IMG/VR virus record: IMGVR_UViG_3300046517_000713
Span: 1-62,471 of that record
Length of the DNA stretch: 62,471 nt
Origin: a virus
Direction: 5' to 3' (one strand)
The position numbers and the translations under genes are program-made. Shown here piece after piece: positions 1 to 8,092 of this stretch. Under the pieces are notes generated by a model. The model did not search any database and was not told the origin of the DNA. It saw only the letters and a program-made list of their open reading frames with translations. Positions within the stretch are counted from its first letter, which is position 1. Each line of letters starts with the position of its first letter.

Positions 1-150
1 CAGTCGAGGTCGCGCTGCGTCTCGGGGTCGGCGTACGCCCGGGCTTCGATCCCGGAATGATGGATCGCCGGGGCGGTCAGGTGGTTCCGGGTGCCGGGGT
101 TCCAGCCGCACGGCATGTACCGGGCGTCGATCGTCTGCTGCTGCGGGATG
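1..150. repeat. Terminal direct repeat, left copy
   Basis: Bases 1-150 match bases 62322-62471 except for one substitution (T at 127, G at 62448). This is the usual sign of a circular or circularly permuted molecule whose assembly overlaps itself. The repeat lies inside a coding gene, which argues against a true packaged terminal repeat. The mismatch changes residue 130 of the glycosyltransferase from Asp (left copy) to Ala (right copy). Confidence 0.9.
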
Positions 151-515
151 CCCTGCCAGACCCAGAACCGGAACCGTTCCGGGTCGAGCGACTCGGCGAG
201 CTTCGCCCAGTCGAACTCCCACTCCTCCTCGGAGGTGAGCATCACGACGCCCCAGGCGAGTGTCTGGAGCTTCTCGACGAGCCAGTCGAGGTCGTGGACG
301 TGGTGGCGGGACGGGATGACGACGACCGCGCCGTAGTCGAGGGCGGTGGCTTCGGGTGCCCAGTCGTCACCGAGGGCCTGGAAGTGCTCGAAGTCGAGGG
401 CGTGCGGCGGCGTCCAGAGCGACCGGTCGAGGATGGCTTCGAGGAGCGCCTGGTCGTGGTAGCCGCGAGCGAGGATGCCGTCGTGGCGGGACACCCAGAG
501 GACGGGGACGCTCAC
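1..515 (-). CDS. Two-domain glycosyltransferase, N-terminal part (cut by contig end)
   Basis: This is the 5' part of one gene that continues at 62471-60992; joined across the repeated ends it encodes about 614 residues. The start is the GTG at 515-513, which overlaps the TGA stop of the preceding zinc-ribbon gene (GTGA coupling, the usual arrangement here). The reading frame stays open to base 1 and is in phase with the right-hand segment. The N-terminal 170 residues are rich in Trp, Asp and His and resemble nothing I can name; the recognisable transferase domains are in the other segment. It belongs to the glycan gene island lying between portal and terminase. Confidence 0.75.
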   Translation of the reverse strand, partial: MSVPVLWVSRHDGILARGYHDQALLEAILDRSLWTPPHALDFEHFQALGDDWAPEATALDYGAVVVIPSRHHVHDLDWLVEKLQTLAWGVVMLTSEEEWEFDWAKLAESLDPERFRFWVWQGIPQQQTIDARYMPCGWNPGTRNHLTAPAIHHSGIEARAYADPETQRDLD

Positions 516-727
516 CACTCACGCACCCGGGTCACGGAGCAGGAGAACACGAGCAGGCCGCGCAGGTCGTGGGTCTCGCCGCAGTTGTCGCAGACCTGGG
601 CGAGGATCGTCCCGCACGCCTGGCAGCGGGCGGGCTTGCCGTGCTCGAACCGGCGGCGACCCACGAGCGGCGGCCAGGCATGGCCGAGGCGGACCCAGCA
701 TCCGAGGTGGGCGAGTAGGCGTCTCAC
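512..727 (-). CDS. Small zinc-ribbon protein
   Basis: A 71-residue protein starting at GTG 727-725, chosen because it overlaps the TGA stop of the upstream gene. The C-terminal half has two CxxC pairs (CQAC and CDNC, about residues 38-52), a likely zinc ribbon. The N-terminus is basic and aromatic. It sits inside the glycan island between two glycosyltransferase genes; no function can be assigned beyond probable zinc binding. Confidence 0.6.
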   Translation of the reverse strand: MRRLLAHLGCWVRLGHAWPPLVGRRRFEHGKPARCQACGTILAQVCDNCGETHDLRGLLVFSCSVTRVREW

Positions 728-993
728 GACGGCCCTCCGTAGGGCGGGAGTTCGATGCCCTGCTCGTCGGTGTAGACGATCTCGACCCGGCCGATCAGAG
801 CGACCGTCGGCGCGGTGAAGTGCTCGTCGGCCATCTCGACCTTGACGCCTGCGATCACCTCGGCCGGGAGGCGCGTGCCGTTCACCTCGATCCACGGCAC
901 CCTGATCCCTGCGCCGGTCGCCTCGACTGACTCGGCGGCTTCGAGGTGGTTCCAGCCGACCTGGGCGATGCGGATGACGTTCTGGTCGCTCAT
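724..993 (-). CDS. Hypothetical protein
   Basis: An 89-residue acidic protein with an alternating beta-like pattern (for example VNGTRLPAEVIAGVKVEM). ATG 993 overlaps the stop of the upstream glycosyltransferase (ATGA), and its own stop overlaps the next GTG, so it is translated as part of the island operon. No family recognised. Confidence 0.6.
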   Translation of the reverse strand: MSDQNVIRIAQVGWNHLEAAESVEATGAGIRVPWIEVNGTRLPAEVIAGVKVEMADEHFTAPTVALIGRVEIVYTDEQGIELPPYGGPS

Positions 994-1652
994 GTTGGCG
1001 GTCCTCCAGTGTGGGTGAGTGACAGGCCCGGCTCACCGTACGGCGTGTCGAACGTCTCCTGGCCCTTGTCGCCGCCCCACTTCTGCTTGTAGAGGAAGTG
1101 GTTGCGGTCGTTGTCGACGGTGACCTTGCCGAGGTCGACGCCGTGGGAGAACCCGGCGATCGACACGTCGATGTCGGTCGTCTTGAGCCAGTACGGCGGG
1201 TTCAGGTCGAACGTGCGGGAGATCCGGTAGGAGTAGTCGATGTCCTCGCAGTAGGCAGGCCAGAAGATCTCGTCGAACCGGCCGACGGCCTCGATCGTCC
1301 ACCGGGGGAAGGCGATCAGGTGCCAGCCGACGCCGTGTCCCGCCTCGACGGCGACGGCCCGGTCCCGGCCAGTGTCGAAGCTCATGGCGGAGGCACCGAG
1401 TTCGTCGAGCCGGTCGAGGAAGTCGATCCCGCCCGCTGGCCCGAACCGGCAGGCGGCGCTCACGAGCACGAGCCAGTCGACGCCGTGAGCGTCCATCACG
1501 TCGATCCCCTTGTTCCACGAGGCAGCCACGCCGAGGTTCTCGACGGTGTTGTCGACGATCAACGTCTGGTCGCGCAGGTGCCGACCCATCGTCAGGAGGC
1601 ACCGGTTCGTCCAGAGCGGGTAGATCGACGGGAGGACAGCGACGAAGCTCAC
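990..1652 (-). CDS. GT2-type (GT-A fold) glycosyltransferase
   Basis: A 220-residue protein of a size typical for a stand-alone GT-A transferase. Near residue 35 it has VDNTVENLGVAASWNKGID, the donor-binding N-G-x-A-x-x-x-N pattern of rhamnosyltransferase-like GT2 enzymes, and around residue 137 an acidic CEDIDYSYRI segment typical of the ED motif. It probably transfers a sugar from a nucleotide donor in the cytoplasm. GTG 1652 overlaps the stop of the preceding small gene. Neighbouring FkbM methyltransferases suggest that the glycan is methylated. Confidence 0.8.
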   Translation of the reverse strand: MSFVAVLPSIYPLWTNRCLLTMGRHLRDQTLIVDNTVENLGVAASWNKGIDVMDAHGVDWLVLVSAACRFGPAGGIDFLDRLDELGASAMSFDTGRDRAVAVEAGHGVGWHLIAFPRWTIEAVGRFDEIFWPAYCEDIDYSYRISRTFDLNPPYWLKTTDIDVSIAGFSHGVDLGKVTVDNDRNHFLYKQKWGGDKGQETFDTPYGEPGLSLTHTGGPPT

Positions 1653-1831
1653 GCTTCGACCTTCCGGTAGTGGACGACGCCGCCGTCGATCCCGGCGAGC
1701 CGGAACGACTCGCGGTCGATCCGCACTCGAAGCTCGGGGCGGCCGTCGGCGGTCGACTGGCCGAGGAGCGGCAGGTCCCGGCGTTCGCCGCCGTCGTCGA
1801 GGTCGGTCGGGCGGTGGAGGACGACGATCAC
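1649..1831 (-). CDS. Hypothetical small protein
   Basis: A 60-residue protein with start GTG 1831 overlapping the stop of the FkbM methyltransferase upstream and stop overlapping the next glycosyltransferase start. The sequence (starting MIVVLHRPTDLDD, then a mixed basic and acidic tail) matches no family I know. The double overlap and high third-position GC support it as real. Confidence 0.55.
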   Translation of the reverse strand: MIVVLHRPTDLDDGGERRDLPLLGQSTADGRPELRVRIDRESFRLAGIDGGVVHYRKVEA

Positions 1832-2622
1832 GGTGCCGACCAGTACCAGAACGTCTCGCCTTCGCCGTGGTGGGGAAGCTCGACGCCGGGGCCGTAGCCG
1901 AACGCCGACATCGTCCGCATCAGGTCGAACAGGTTGGTGTCGTACCAGGACGCGGCGGTCGGTTCGTGCCACGACACCCAGACGTGCGGCCTGATCCCTC
2001 GGACCGCGAGGCGTGAGAGGCCCCTGAGCGCCCGGCCTTCGGCCCCCTCGATGTCGATGACGATGCCGTCGGGGTAGAGGCCGGTCTCGATGGCGAACGT
2101 GTCGAGGCGGGTCTGGGCGAACAAGCTGCCCTGCTGGCCGAGGTGACGGAACCCCGGGTCGGCGACGACCGGGCCGTCGGCGACCTCGGGCCACGTCCCG
2201 ATGTAGGTGCCCCAGCGGGCCTCGGGGTGCGGGGCGTCGAGGTTCGAGACGAACCCGACGTAGGACGCGCCGGGCGGCCCAGGAGACCAGGCCGTCCAGG
2301 CGTTGACGTTCGCCTCCCACGTCTGGGTGATGCACGGCCAGTAGGCGATCGACGGCTCGAACGGGATCACGTCACCAGAAGCAGAGGCCGGGTCGGCGTT
2401 GTTGACCCACCGGCGGTACAAGGCGGTGAAGTCGCCGTGTTCGGCTCCCACGTCGTAGATCGTCCAGCCCGGCTCGACGACCTCGGCCATCTGGGCGAGG
2501 CGTCCGGCTTCCCACTTCGGCCGTTCGGCGTGGAAGCTGGCCCGGAAGTCCGGCATCCAGAGATCCCAGCGGTCGTTGATCTTGCCTTCGACGAGGGTCG
2601 CCTGGGCGGGCATCGGCGGCAT
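1828..2622 (-). CDS. FkbM-family methyltransferase (first of three)
   Basis: A 264-residue SAM-dependent methyltransferase. The SAM motif IYDVGAEHGDFTALY lies near residues 54-68, and the family signature IVIDIEGAEGRAL near residue 185 matches the FkbM pattern (D-x-E-G-x-E). FkbM enzymes O-methylate sugars or polyketides. It follows two further FkbM paralogs, each separated by a tiny gene, in one coupled operon with glycosyltransferases, so methylation of a glycan is the most likely role. ATG 2622 overlaps the upstream stop. Confidence 0.85.
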   Translation of the reverse strand: MPPMPAQATLVEGKINDRWDLWMPDFRASFHAERPKWEAGRLAQMAEVVEPGWTIYDVGAEHGDFTALYRRWVNNADPASASGDVIPFEPSIAYWPCITQTWEANVNAWTAWSPGPPGASYVGFVSNLDAPHPEARWGTYIGTWPEVADGPVVADPGFRHLGQQGSLFAQTRLDTFAIETGLYPDGIVIDIEGAEGRALRGLSRLAVRGIRPHVWVSWHEPTAASWYDTNLFDLMRTMSAFGYGPGVELPHHGEGETFWYWSAP

Positions 2623-3236
2623 CAGTCGCTCCTCTCGGCGAAGATCACGCCGCCAGCGGCGAGGTCTCCGTCCATCGTCACGTCATGGGTGAGGCCGAGC
2701 CTGTCGATCAGGCGTGCCGGGGCGTGGGCTGGCATCCGTGGACCGGTGGACCGGTGGCCGATGCCTTCCCGGCGGGGTTCGTGCCAGGTCGTCCAGACGT
2801 GGAACTCGACGGCGATGTAGTCGATCTGGCGCATCGTCTCCCGGTCAGCGTCGTGGAAGATGTCGTACTCGGCACCTTCGCAGTCGACCTTGAGCACGTC
2901 GACGTGACCGCCCGCAGCGAGCACGACCGACGCCAGCGAGACGATACGGACAGGGCCGTTGCCGGGCACGACGTAGCCGCCGGACGGCGGGTCGTTGTCG
3001 ACGAACGTGCCGTACCAGTCCCCGGCCATGCCGACGGCGGCGGGGACTGCGGACAGGCCCGCCTCGCGGAGGACTGCGATGTTCTCGGGTCTCGGGTCGT
3101 AGCACCAGACGACCGCTCCGGCTTCGGCTGCGGGGATGGCGAACTCGCCGACGCACGCTCCGATGTCGACGACGACCGAGCCGGGATGGATGCGATCCCG
3201 GGCGTGGTGCTGGTCAACGTCCCAACAGAGGCCCAT
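2622..3236 (-). CDS. FkbM-family methyltransferase (second)
   Basis: A 204-residue protein starting at ATG 3236, which overlaps the stop of the 64-residue gene upstream (TGATG). The SAM-binding motif VVVDIGACVGEFA lies near residues 20-32 and the FkbM signature VLKVDCEGAEYDIF near residue 105. It is shorter than the first paralog and lacks most of an N-terminal extension. The frame stays open upstream of 3236, but that part overlaps other genes and has non-coding character. Confidence 0.8.
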   Translation of the reverse strand: MGLCWDVDQHHARDRIHPGSVVVDIGACVGEFAIPAAEAGAVVWCYDPRPENIAVLREAGLSAVPAAVGMAGDWYGTFVDNDPPSGGYVVPGNGPVRIVSLASVVLAAGGHVDVLKVDCEGAEYDIFHDADRETMRQIDYIAVEFHVWTTWHEPRREGIGHRSTGPRMPAHAPARLIDRLGLTHDVTMDGDLAAGGVIFAERSD

Positions 3237-3430
3237 CACCGACCGAACCTCCGGGCGTGGGCCGCCTTCGCCGGGACCGGCGGCACCTGGAGCAGGAGGC
3301 TCGTCGGCAGCCGGAAGATGCGGGCGATCTGGCGGAGATGATGCTGCGCCTTCCCCGACCAGCGGAGACGGGCGTACCCACGGCCGGTCGCCGTGCGCGG
3401 GCCGGGCAGCCACTCCTCCCAGTGGTTCAC
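3236..3430 (-). CDS. Hypothetical basic small protein
   Basis: A 64-residue basic protein (Arg, His and Trp rich; begins MNHWEEWLPGPRT) between two FkbM methyltransferase genes. GTG 3430 overlaps the stop of the upstream methyltransferase and the stop overlaps the next ATG. No family recognised; the coupling on both sides makes a real gene likely. Confidence 0.5.
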   Translation of the reverse strand: MNHWEEWLPGPRTATGRGYARLRWSGKAQHHLRQIARIFRLPTSLLLQVPPVPAKAAHARRFGR

Positions 3431-4020
3431 GGCCGCGGCTTCGCCATGTAGTGGCGTTCGTGGTCGTACCCGAGGAAGGCGATCTGGTAGCCGAGCTTCT
3501 CCAGGTGGCAGAGGACATCGTCGGGCGTGTCGCCGTAGTCGGAGCGGATCACCTCGGGATGGACCGCCACGAACACGACCGGGCGGGTCTCGGTGAGGAG
3601 CTTCGTCGCCCCGAGGAGGACCCGGTACTCCGCGCCTTCCACGTCGATCGAGATGACCTGCGGTCGGAGGGAGCGGGTCTCGTCGAGGATGTCGAGCGGC
3701 TTCCACTGATCGCGTAGCCCGCCGGAGCCGACCCGCTCGCCGATGAGCGCCTCGAACGTGACACCGTTCGCCTCGAACACGTCCGCGATCCCGTTCCAGT
3801 CAGGCTGCGCCTCGACGAGGACCAGCCTGGCCCCCCAGGTGGCGTAGAGGGCAGCCTGGTAGCCCCGCTCGGCTCCGACCTCCCAGACCACGTCTCCAGG
3901 CCGGATACAGGCGTACATGGCCGCCAGGCGCTCGACTTCCCACCAGCCCCAGCCGGGCGTCGAGGCGGACTCGTCGGGGACGGTGAGCGGCCAGCGACCG
4001 TTGACGATGACCTCCCTCAC
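3427..4020 (-). CDS. FkbM-family methyltransferase (third)
   Basis: A 197-residue SAM-dependent methyltransferase. Motif I is VVWEVGAERGYQAALY (about residues 43-58) and the FkbM signature is VISIDVEGAEYRVLL (about residues 119-133). GTG 4020 overlaps the upstream TGA. Three different FkbM enzymes in one operon suggest several methylation positions on one glycan, or several acceptors. Confidence 0.85.
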   Translation of the reverse strand: MREVIVNGRWPLTVPDESASTPGWGWWEVERLAAMYACIRPGDVVWEVGAERGYQAALYATWGARLVLVEAQPDWNGIADVFEANGVTFEALIGERVGSGGLRDQWKPLDILDETRSLRPQVISIDVEGAEYRVLLGATKLLTETRPVVFVAVHPEVIRSDYGDTPDDVLCHLEKLGYQIAFLGYDHERHYMAKPRP

Positions 4021-4181
4021 GGCCCGAGCCGGTCGATCAGCGTGTCGAGCAGAGCGAGCGCGTCCTCCCGGGCTTGCGTCGTCATCGGCGGGGTGAGCTT
4101 CGCCCGCACCTCAACGAGTTCGTCAGCGACCTCGGCGAGGACCGAGTCGACGGACGGCGTCGGGACTTCGCCCCAGCCCAT
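4017..4181 (-). CDS. Hypothetical small acidic protein
   Basis: A 54-residue protein (begins MGWGEVPTPSVDSVLAE), mostly predicted helix. ATG 4181 overlaps the stop of the glycosyltransferase upstream (TGATG) and its stop overlaps the next GTG. It could be a small helical partner of the enzymes on either side, but nothing in the sequence proves this. Confidence 0.5.
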   Translation of the reverse strand: MGWGEVPTPSVDSVLAEVADELVEVRAKLTPPMTTQAREDALALLDTLIDRLGP

Positions 4182-5191
4182 CAGAGGATCTCGGCCTTCC
4201 CGAGGGTGCGTTCCGTGTCGATCACGGCGAGCATCTCGGCGGCGCGCTGGGTGTACGTCGACTTCGTCCGCACCGTCCCGGCGATCTTGCGGCGTAGCTC
4301 GTTCCGGGCCGGGTGGTCGCCGAGCCACCAGTCGATGACCCGGTGGAGGACATCCCAGTCGCCGACCCTCCACGACGGGTAGTCGCCGATCTCGGCTTCG
4401 AGGGCGTAGATCCTCGGGTGGATCAGGAACCCGCCCCTGCCCCACGTCTCGTACACCCGCTCCGACCAGTACCGGCCGTCGATGCGGGAGAAGCACGAAT
4501 CGCCGACGATCACCGGCACCGAGGCGTAGAGCCGGTTGATGTCGTCGCCTCGCAGGTTCGGCCGGTCCGTGTTGTTGCCGAGGTGGCCGCCGTTGCCGAC
4601 GTGGACGAACCGGTCGCCGTACCAGTGCTCCAGGTGCTCGACGAGCTTGCGCCGATGCGGCCACTCGTCGTGGTAGTTGCCGCCCCGCTCGGTGGGCGCG
4701 GAGCCGACGAACGCCACGTCCCAGCGGCCTGCCCACTCCGGGTCAGGCTCGGCGTCGTAGCACTCGTCCTCGACGACGCCGGGCCGGAGCCAGCGGTGGT
4801 TGATCCCGACCTCGGCGAACCGGGCGTCGTGGTCGCCGTCGGCGGTGAACACCCAGTCGAGGTCGAACATCGTGGTCTGGCCGAGCTTGTGGCGGGTGAG
4901 GATCTCCTGCTCCCGGGTGAGGCCCCACCAGAGGTCGAGGTGGACGGCTGCGGTCGGGACGCCGTGGCGGCGCACGTCGTTGATCTGCGACCGGCCGTAC
5001 GCGTCGGGTCCCCACGTCCGGGTCCAGACGAGAAGGTCCGGCCAGCCGTCGGTCTGCTCGGCCCAGGAGGGCGAGTCGTTCTCCTGGAGCGGCCAGACAG
5101 TGTGACCGAGGCGCTCGAAGCTGCGGCGGTACTGGTTCTCCGTCGAGTGCGCGGGCAGGAAGTTCCCGACGTATGCGATCTTGAGGGTCAC
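4181..5191 (-). CDS. GT-B glycosyltransferase, CgeB-like / Glyco_trans_1_2 type
   Basis: A 336-residue protein starting at GTG 5191, overlapping the stop of the gene upstream. The N-terminus KIAYVGNFLPAHSTENQYRR is a GT-B Rossmann start. The C-terminal region has NRLYASVPVIVGDS followed by RVYETWGRGGFLIHP (about residues 235-270), the arrangement seen in glycosyltransferases of the CgeB / group 1_2 type, where the E-x-x-x-x-G-G-F-L segment contacts the sugar nucleotide. It is the first large enzyme in this part of the glycan island. Confidence 0.8.
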   Translation of the reverse strand: MTLKIAYVGNFLPAHSTENQYRRSFERLGHTVWPLQENDSPSWAEQTDGWPDLLVWTRTWGPDAYGRSQINDVRRHGVPTAAVHLDLWWGLTREQEILTRHKLGQTTMFDLDWVFTADGDHDARFAEVGINHRWLRPGVVEDECYDAEPDPEWAGRWDVAFVGSAPTERGGNYHDEWPHRRKLVEHLEHWYGDRFVHVGNGGHLGNNTDRPNLRGDDINRLYASVPVIVGDSCFSRIDGRYWSERVYETWGRGGFLIHPRIYALEAEIGDYPSWRVGDWDVLHRVIDWWLGDHPARNELRRKIAGTVRTKSTYTQRAAEMLAVIDTERTLGKAEIL

Positions 5192-5454
5192 GAGAGCGTC
5201 CACTGGATCGTGACCAACTCGAACGGCCTGGGGAACCAAGTGATCTCGTTCCCGGCACCGACGACTCCGTCCGGGATGCGGTACTTGACCCACGCCTTCT
5301 CGTCGCTCGTCACGCCGCGCTCGGTGACCTCGACCCATACGTCGACGCCGGGGCCTGCGTCGCCGTCAACATGCGTCTCGAACACGTCGCGCTTCTGGAG
5401 GTCCGTCGCCCGGACCTGGCAGGTGCGGACCTCCCGGTACGCCTCGCCGGTCAT
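5188..5454 (-). CDS. Hypothetical protein
   Basis: An 88-residue protein. ATG 5454 is chosen over the codon three triplets upstream because it overlaps the preceding stop as ATGA. Beta-rich, no Cys cluster beyond a single Cys, no membrane segment. It could be a virion decoration or head protein, but this is a guess from its position next to the terminase side of the operon. Confidence 0.55.
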   Translation of the reverse strand: MTGEAYREVRTCQVRATDLQKRDVFETHVDGDAGPGVDVWVEVTERGVTSDEKAWVKYRIPDGVVGAGNEITWFPRPFELVTIQWTLS

Positions 5455-5744
5455 CCGCCGCACCCGCAGTCGACGGCGAACACCGTCCAGAGCGTCCCGT
5501 CGAGGCCCTCGAACTGGTGCGTCTTGGAGTCGATCCGGTACACGAGGCGCTTCCCCTCCTCGTTCGGCTTGACTTCCATCTCGGCGTAGAAGTCCGTCCG
5601 GGAGCGGGCACGGACAGTCGTGCCGTCGAAGGCGATCTCGATGCCGCGCAGCGGCGGCCCGTCGGGCGCGCCGTCGACGTGGACCGACAGTTCCGTGTCC
5701 GGCCAGGGGCCGAGCCGCTCGTAGTGGATGCCGATGCCGTCCAT
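5451..5744 (-). CDS. Hypothetical protein
   Basis: A 97-residue, probably beta-rich protein (begins MDGIGIHYERLGPW) ending in CGCGG. It is directly coupled to the next gene by an ATGA overlap and follows the coiled-coil gene by 23 bases. No family recognised. Confidence 0.55.
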   Translation of the reverse strand: MDGIGIHYERLGPWPDTELSVHVDGAPDGPPLRGIEIAFDGTTVRARSRTDFYAEMEVKPNEEGKRLVYRIDSKTHQFEGLDGTLWTVFAVDCGCGG

Positions 5745-5767
5745 CAGGACAGGGTGATCCGAGGAGA

Positions 5768-6052
5768 TCAGAGGTCGAGGTGGTCGAGCAGGCTGGAGAG
5801 GCGGCGGCCTGCGCCCTGGACCCGCTCGGCGATCGTGAGGAGCATCTCGCCGTGCGTCGACCGCTGGACTCGGATCTTGTCCAGTGAGCCTTCCGGCGGC
5901 GACTCGGCCGGGATCGTCACCTCGGCCAGACGAGATTCGAGCCGGGAGATGTAGTTGTCGAGGGCGTCGAGCGACTCGGCGCAGACCTGCGTACGGCCGG
6001 GGATCGAGTCGGCGTCCATCGGCTGCTCGGCGCGGGCTTGCATGGTGTCCAT
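5768..6052 (-). CDS. Hypothetical helical protein
   Basis: A 94-residue protein, mostly charged helix (for example SLDALDNYISRLESRLAEV), possibly a short coiled coil. It is the first gene after the terminase and lies downstream of a 173-base gap that holds an operator-like dyad, so it may head the glycan island transcript. A strong ribosome site (CGGAGG) precedes ATG 6052. Function unknown. Confidence 0.6.
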   Translation of the reverse strand: MDTMQARAEQPMDADSIPGRTQVCAESLDALDNYISRLESRLAEVTIPAESPPEGSLDKIRVQRSTHGEMLLTIAERVQGAGRRLSSLLDHLDL

Positions 6053-6210
6053 CGGGGTGTCCTCCGTGGTCCGGTTCGTGGTTGGCCGCGAACCTACGCT
6101 CGTGCGCGGCGGCGTGCGCGGATACCCGGACGCGACGAAGGCCCGGGAGACGTGGCCGCTCTACCGGTAGACGTGTCCCCGAGCCTTCACCCAGTGGAAC
6201 ACCGGCGGGC

Positions 6211-6228
6211 GTACCGGTATTCCGGTCA
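6211..6228. promoter_or_regulatory. Operator-like 18-bp dyad, copy A
   Basis: GTACCGG-TATT-CCGGTCA, one of six 18-bp dyads of the form GTACCGG-N4-CCGGTAC in this genome. It overlaps the terminase stop codon and lies 159 bases upstream of the next leftward gene. The rest of the gap (6053-6210) holds a perfect 12-bp palindrome TCTACCGGTAGA at 6160-6171 and no gene that I can support. Confidence 0.55.
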
Positions 6229-7626
6229 GATGGTCCGTCCGGCCGAGGAGACGGAGACGCCGCCCCTCGACTTCCACGGTGCGAGCCAGGTGATCGCGTG
6301 GACGGCAGCGTCGATGCGGTCCGGCGACCAGTTCTCCGACGGGTCCCACCCGCACTGTTGGTTCTCCAGGTCCGGGTAGTCGCCGACGTGGTGCGCTCGG
6401 CCCTGCTCGTACAGAGCGGCGACCGGCTCGGCGCGGATGCGCTTACCGAGGCGCGCCTGGACGGGGAACAGGCGCATCGTGTTGTCCGCCCCTCGGAGGA
6501 TCGAGCCGACCCAGCCTGCGTTGTTCTTCTCGACGACGACGCCTCCGGCCTTGAGGCGGTGGTAGCCGTTGGCGGTGGCTTTCGCCCAGGCGAGAGGGCT
6601 GGCCCGCTGGGAGAGGTCAGCGATGACGTAGACGTGCGGGGCGCGCATCAGCCGGGCGTCGTCGCGCCAGCCTTCCGGCGGCAGCCAGCCGGGCGGGGCC
6701 GGGCCGATCGCCGTGGCGACGATGCCGGTCTCGATGCCCTGGCCGATCGACTCGTGCTGCTCACCGAACTCGGGTCCCCACGTCGACGGGTCGAGGCCGA
6801 GGCCGACACGGTGGACGCCGACCGGGGCATACTCGGCGGCGGTGAGGCGGTACTCGTCGAGGTTGTCCCGGTTCCAGAGCGCGCCTTCGTAGTCGTCGAG
6901 GATCTCGGCGTACAACTCCTGGCGGCCGATCTGGGTGCCTTCGTAGAGAAGCTGGTACTCCTCCAGCGCAGCGTCGGCGAGGTTCGCCCGGTTACGGAAC
7001 GTCGACCACGACGTGGTGATCGTGCCCCTGCGGGCCTTGATGTCCTTGAGCAACTGGAGCGGCTTCGGGGTCGTCTCGATCACGGTCTGCGGGTTGTCGC
7101 CGAGGCGGAGACCGAACCGCAGGTTGTTCCAGGTGTCGTGGAGGTTGCGCCACTTCGCCCACTCGGCGCACCAGGCCCGGTGGTGCTGGGGGCCTCGTAG
7201 CTGGCCGGGCTTCTCCGACGAGTAGATGTCGACCCGGGAGCCGTTGACGAACACAAGCTCGCCGAGGGAGCGGTTCCAGTTCTCGATCACGGACGGCGGC
7301 ACGACCGACAGGAGACCCGACTCGCCCTCGATGCAAGTGTCCCGGCCGTCACCGAACGTCTCGCAGACCAGAGCGACCCGGTGGTTCGGGTGGGTCCGGC
7401 AGTATTCGGACGTGTCCTCGGCTGCGGCCCTCGTCTTGCCGCCGCCTCGACCGGCGAGCATCAGCCAGATGCGCCAGTTACCGAGAGGCGTGACCTGCTC
7501 GGGCCGTGGGTCCCACTCGCCTGCGTCGTTGACTCGGGTGCGGAGAAGCCACCGGTACCGTGCCCGCGCCCACGGATCGAGCGACTCCCAGGGTTCAGGC
7601 TCCGTTGGGACTGGCAGCGCCGTCAT
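6226..7626 (-). CDS. terL: Terminase large subunit
   Basis: A 466-residue packaging ATPase and nuclease. The start is ATG 7626; it overlaps the small-subunit gene by 32 bases. Walker A is LAGRGGGKT (residues 57-65). The usual Walker B region reads HHRAWCAEWAKW, where the expected Asp before Glu is Ala. The C-terminal nuclease has candidate metal ligands in GLDPSTW (about 275), VIADLS (about 330) and DAAVHAI (about 447). It cuts and pumps DNA into proheads through the portal, which here is encoded about 12 kb further along the same strand. Confidence 0.93.
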   Translation of the reverse strand: MTALPVPTEPEPWESLDPWARARYRWLLRTRVNDAGEWDPRPEQVTPLGNWRIWLMLAGRGGGKTRAAAEDTSEYCRTHPNHRVALVCETFGDGRDTCIEGESGLLSVVPPSVIENWNRSLGELVFVNGSRVDIYSSEKPGQLRGPQHHRAWCAEWAKWRNLHDTWNNLRFGLRLGDNPQTVIETTPKPLQLLKDIKARRGTITTSWSTFRNRANLADAALEEYQLLYEGTQIGRQELYAEILDDYEGALWNRDNLDEYRLTAAEYAPVGVHRVGLGLDPSTWGPEFGEQHESIGQGIETGIVATAIGPAPPGWLPPEGWRDDARLMRAPHVYVIADLSQRASPLAWAKATANGYHRLKAGGVVVEKNNAGWVGSILRGADNTMRLFPVQARLGKRIRAEPVAALYEQGRAHHVGDYPDLENQQCGWDPSENWSPDRIDAAVHAITWLAPWKSRGGVSVSSAGRTI

Positions 7627-8092
7627 CGAGCGTCGTCTCCGGCATCGGTCCGGTGAACGAGTCCGCCAGGCGGCGGATCTCGGTGTCCATCGCACTCTCC
7701 CCCTCCGGGTCGAGCTTCGCGTGGATCTTCACCGGCTTGTCGAGACCGTGGAGCTTCGCCCGCCGCTCGAACAGGGAGATCAGCGGCTCGACCGCAGCGC
7801 GGGCCGTGTCGCCGCCCATCACTCGGGCCATCAGCTTCGCCTCGACGGCGTCGTACTTCGCGTCCTCCTCGGCGACCATCTCGGCGTAGGTGTCCGCCGA
7901 TTGCGCCTTCCACTCGGCGAGGATCGCCAGCCGGTCGGTGCGGACCGTCTCGTGCGAGCATCCGACCTCGACGGCGATCTGCCGGTAGGTGAGGTGCTGG
8001 AGCAGAAGCGGAGCGATCCGGGCGCGGCGTTCCTCGATCGTCACCTCGTCGGTGGCGACGGTATGGCCGGGCTGGTGCGGGTCAGGTGTCAT
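7595..8092 (-). CDS. Putative terminase small subunit
   Basis: A 165-residue protein with an N-terminal helix-turn-helix (LTYRQIAVEVGCSHETVRTDR, about residues 34-54) followed by long charged helices. Position directly upstream of the large subunit, size and HTH plus coiled helix layout fit a DNA-recognising small terminase. The identification rests on context more than on a diagnostic motif. Confidence 0.7.
   Translation of the reverse strand: MTPDPHQPGHTVATDEVTIEERRARIAPLLLQHLTYRQIAVEVGCSHETVRTDRLAILAEWKAQSADTYAEMVAEEDAKYDAVEAKLMARVMGGDTARAAVEPLISLFERRAKLHGLDKPVKIHAKLDPEGESAMDTEIRRLADSFTGPMPETTLDDGAASPNGA

Noticed and set aside
1-150. Packaged direct terminal repeat or cos end
   Set aside because: The repeat lies inside a coding gene and has a length typical of assembly overlap; the mismatch also argues against a maintained terminal repeat.
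6160-6171. Perfect palindrome TCTACCGGTAGA as a seventh operator
   Set aside because: It shares only the TACCGG core and lacks the 4-base spacing of the six dyads, so it is mentioned but not counted.
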